A stretch of 51,661 bases of DNA from Streptacidiphilus anmyonensis. GTDB lineage: Bacteria > Actinomycetota > Actinomycetes > Streptomycetales > Streptomycetaceae. Location: assembly GCF_000787855.1 (NCBI RefSeq), contig NZ_BBPQ01000033.1, positions 1-51,661 of the forward strand. Reading direction: 5' to 3'. Below, one piece after another: positions 50,806 to 51,661 of this stretch (position 1 is the first letter of the stretch; every line of letters begins with the position of its first letter). Below the pieces are notes generated by a model. That model saw nothing but the letters and a program-made list of their open reading frames with translations. It did not search any database and had not been told where the DNA came from. The translations under genes were made by a program, and so were the position numbers.

Positions 50806-51487
50806 CGAGACCGCGCAGGCGGTCGCGGCGCGGCTCGCGGACGGCGAGCAGGTCGCGCGGTCGCGGCAGTTCCCGTTCCGGTTCCTGGCGGCGTTCCAGC
50901 ACGCGCCGTCGCTGCGGTGGTCCTGGGCGCTGGAGCAGGCGCTCGGGCACTCCCTCGCGAACGTGCCCGCGCTGCCGGGCCGCACCTTGGTGCTGGTGGA
51001 CCGCTCCGGCAGCATGTTCGACGGGATCAGCGAGCAGACGAAGCTGAACCGCGCGGACAGCGCCGCGATCTTCGGCACCGCCGTCGCGCTGCGCGCGGAC
51101 CACGCGGACCTGGTCCAGTTCGGCAGCACGCACAGCCCGGTCGCCGTCGGCCAGGGCGAGTCCGTGCTGCGGATCCTGGGGCGCTTCGGCGACCTCGGCG
51201 GCACCGACACCACCGCGGCGGTCCGGGCGCACTACCGCGGCCACAACCGGGTCCTGATCGTCACGGACGAGCAGTACGCGCCGAGCCGCCACGGCGACCC
51301 GACCAGCCAGGTTCCGTCCCATGTGCCGGTGTACACGTGGAACCTGGCGGGCTACCGGGCCGGCCACGGCCCTTCGGGCGGCGCGAACCGACACACCTTC
51401 GGCGGCCTGACGGACCATGCGTTCCGTCTGGTCCCGTTGCTGGAGGCCGGTGCGAGCGCGGCCTTGCCGTGGGAACAGCGGTCCTGA
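50684..51487 (+). CDS. rsr: Ro60/Rsr protein, C-terminal part with von Willebrand A domain (frameshifted)
   Basis: The frame continues the TROVE ring (LAGWLQGPLDAAAWEAVIPS, MGFMALLRNLRNFDEAGV) and then has the vWA domain (RTLVLVDRSGSMFDGISEQT, the MIDAS DxSxS; GGTDTTAAVRAHY; VLIVTDEQYA). MIDAS residues look intact. The ATG at 50684 directly follows a GGGGGG run that could act as a ribosome site, so separate translation is conceivable, but the split falls inside the TROVE ring, which argues for one gene with an extra G. No RtcB or PNPase gene is in the window. Confidence 0.82.
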   Translation: MLAGWLQGPLDAAAWEAVIPSMGFMALLRNLRNFDEAGVGDETAQAVAARLADGEQVARSRQFPFRFLAAFQHAPSLRWSWALEQALGHSLANVPALPGRTLVLVDRSGSMFDGISEQTKLNRADSAAIFGTAVALRADHADLVQFGSTHSPVAVGQGESVLRILGRFGDLGGTDTTAAVRAHYRGHNRVLIVTDEQYAPSRHGDPTSQVPSHVPVYTWNLAGYRAGHGPSGGANRHTFGGLTDHAFRLVPLLEAGASAALPWEQRS

Positions 51488-51496
51488 CGCGCCTTC

Positions 51497-51525
51497 TTGA
51501 CACTCTTTCATGAGCACGACAACTT
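51497..51525 (+). promoter_or_regulatory. Possible promoter of the last gene
   Basis: TTGACA (51497-51502), 17 bp and CAACTT (51520-51525); the first hexamer is perfect consensus, the second is weak. The predicted start is ~29 nt before the ATG at 51561. Confidence 0.45.
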
Positions 51526-51560
51526 GGAGTGGACCCGACCACCACTCCGAGAGGTGTCCC

Positions 51561-51661
51561 ATGAACCGACAGCTGCTCAGCGCCGCCACCGCCCTGCTGC
51601 TCGCCGGCGCGGGCGCGCTCGCCACGAGCGCGCCCGCGCAAGCGGCCGCCCACCCGAGTGC
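51561..51661 (+). CDS. Secreted protein, N-terminus only (runs off the window)
   Basis: ATG at 51561 with GAGGTG 4 nt upstream. The 33 visible codons are a signal peptide: MNRQLLSAATALLLAGAGAL, then ATSAPAQAAAHPS, with cleavage likely after AQA. The mature protein lies outside the window and cannot be named. Confidence 0.75.
   Translation, partial: MNRQLLSAATALLLAGAGALATSAPAQAAAHPS

Overview
This 51.7-kb window is very GC-rich DNA from an actinomycete, most likely a member of the Streptomycetaceae (Streptomyces, Kitasatospora or Streptacidiphilus). That reading rests on codon use, many GTG starts and GTGA/ATGA overlaps, DUF1707, DUF4232 and DUF2254 proteins, SpoIIE/HATPase regulators, and an ABC sugar transporter with no local ATPase gene. 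I cannot name the species. No conventional tRNA or rRNA genes, CRISPR array, insertion sequence or prophage was seen.

Layout. 0-12 kb holds small housekeeping and regulatory genes: a membrane-anchored XRE regulator, a DUF4232 secreted protein, a PF04672-type methyltransferase, a PAS-GAF-PP2C-HATPase protein with a degraded phosphatase domain, an SDR, a 24-residue ribosomal protein bL37, a HAD phosphatase, and a TetR regulator facing an NTF2-like gene across two matching palindromes. 12.4-33.7 kb is a polysaccharide/sugar-acid utilisation island: a secreted beta-propeller with lectin domains, one GntR-type and two DeoR-type regulators that each carry a periplasmic-binding-protein-like sensor, a PL8 polysaccharide lyase, a DUF2264 protein with a sugar isomerase, an ABC importer (lipoprotein plus two permeases), a D-2-hydroxyacid dehydrogenase, and a Gfo/Idh/MocA - DUF993 - isomerase - glycerate kinase operon closed by an 18-bp hairpin. 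A 22-bp operator-like site occurs at three promoters of this island, and a GGAAAGCGCTT palindrome at two more. The inferred flow is: the lyase cuts a uronic-acid polymer outside the cell, the ABC system imports fragments, the DUF2264 protein trims them, and the oxidoreductase, isomerase and aldolase-like enzymes send the carbon to glycerate and central metabolism.

34-49.5 kb returns to scattered genes: a SnoaL-like secreted protein, a universal stress protein, a DUF2254 membrane protein, an ArsR-SRPBCC pair, a MarR-MFS efflux pair, a second XRE regulator, a G1 (eqolisin) peptidase, a frameshifted repeat-rich protein, a DHFR-like reductase, DUF2797, a MalY/PatB-type lyase, a PPOX-type flavoprotein and an alpha/beta hydrolase.

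49.7-51.5 kb is the most striking part. A Ro60/TROVE gene, frameshifted at a run of six G, follows a non-coding RNA that can be folded by eye into a Y RNA. It has a 24-position outer helix (22 pairs) enclosing a circularly permuted tRNA-like domain with canonical T arm, D arm, 5-nt variable loop and a 7-bp acceptor stem sealed by a UCAG loop. The window ends inside a new secreted-protein gene.
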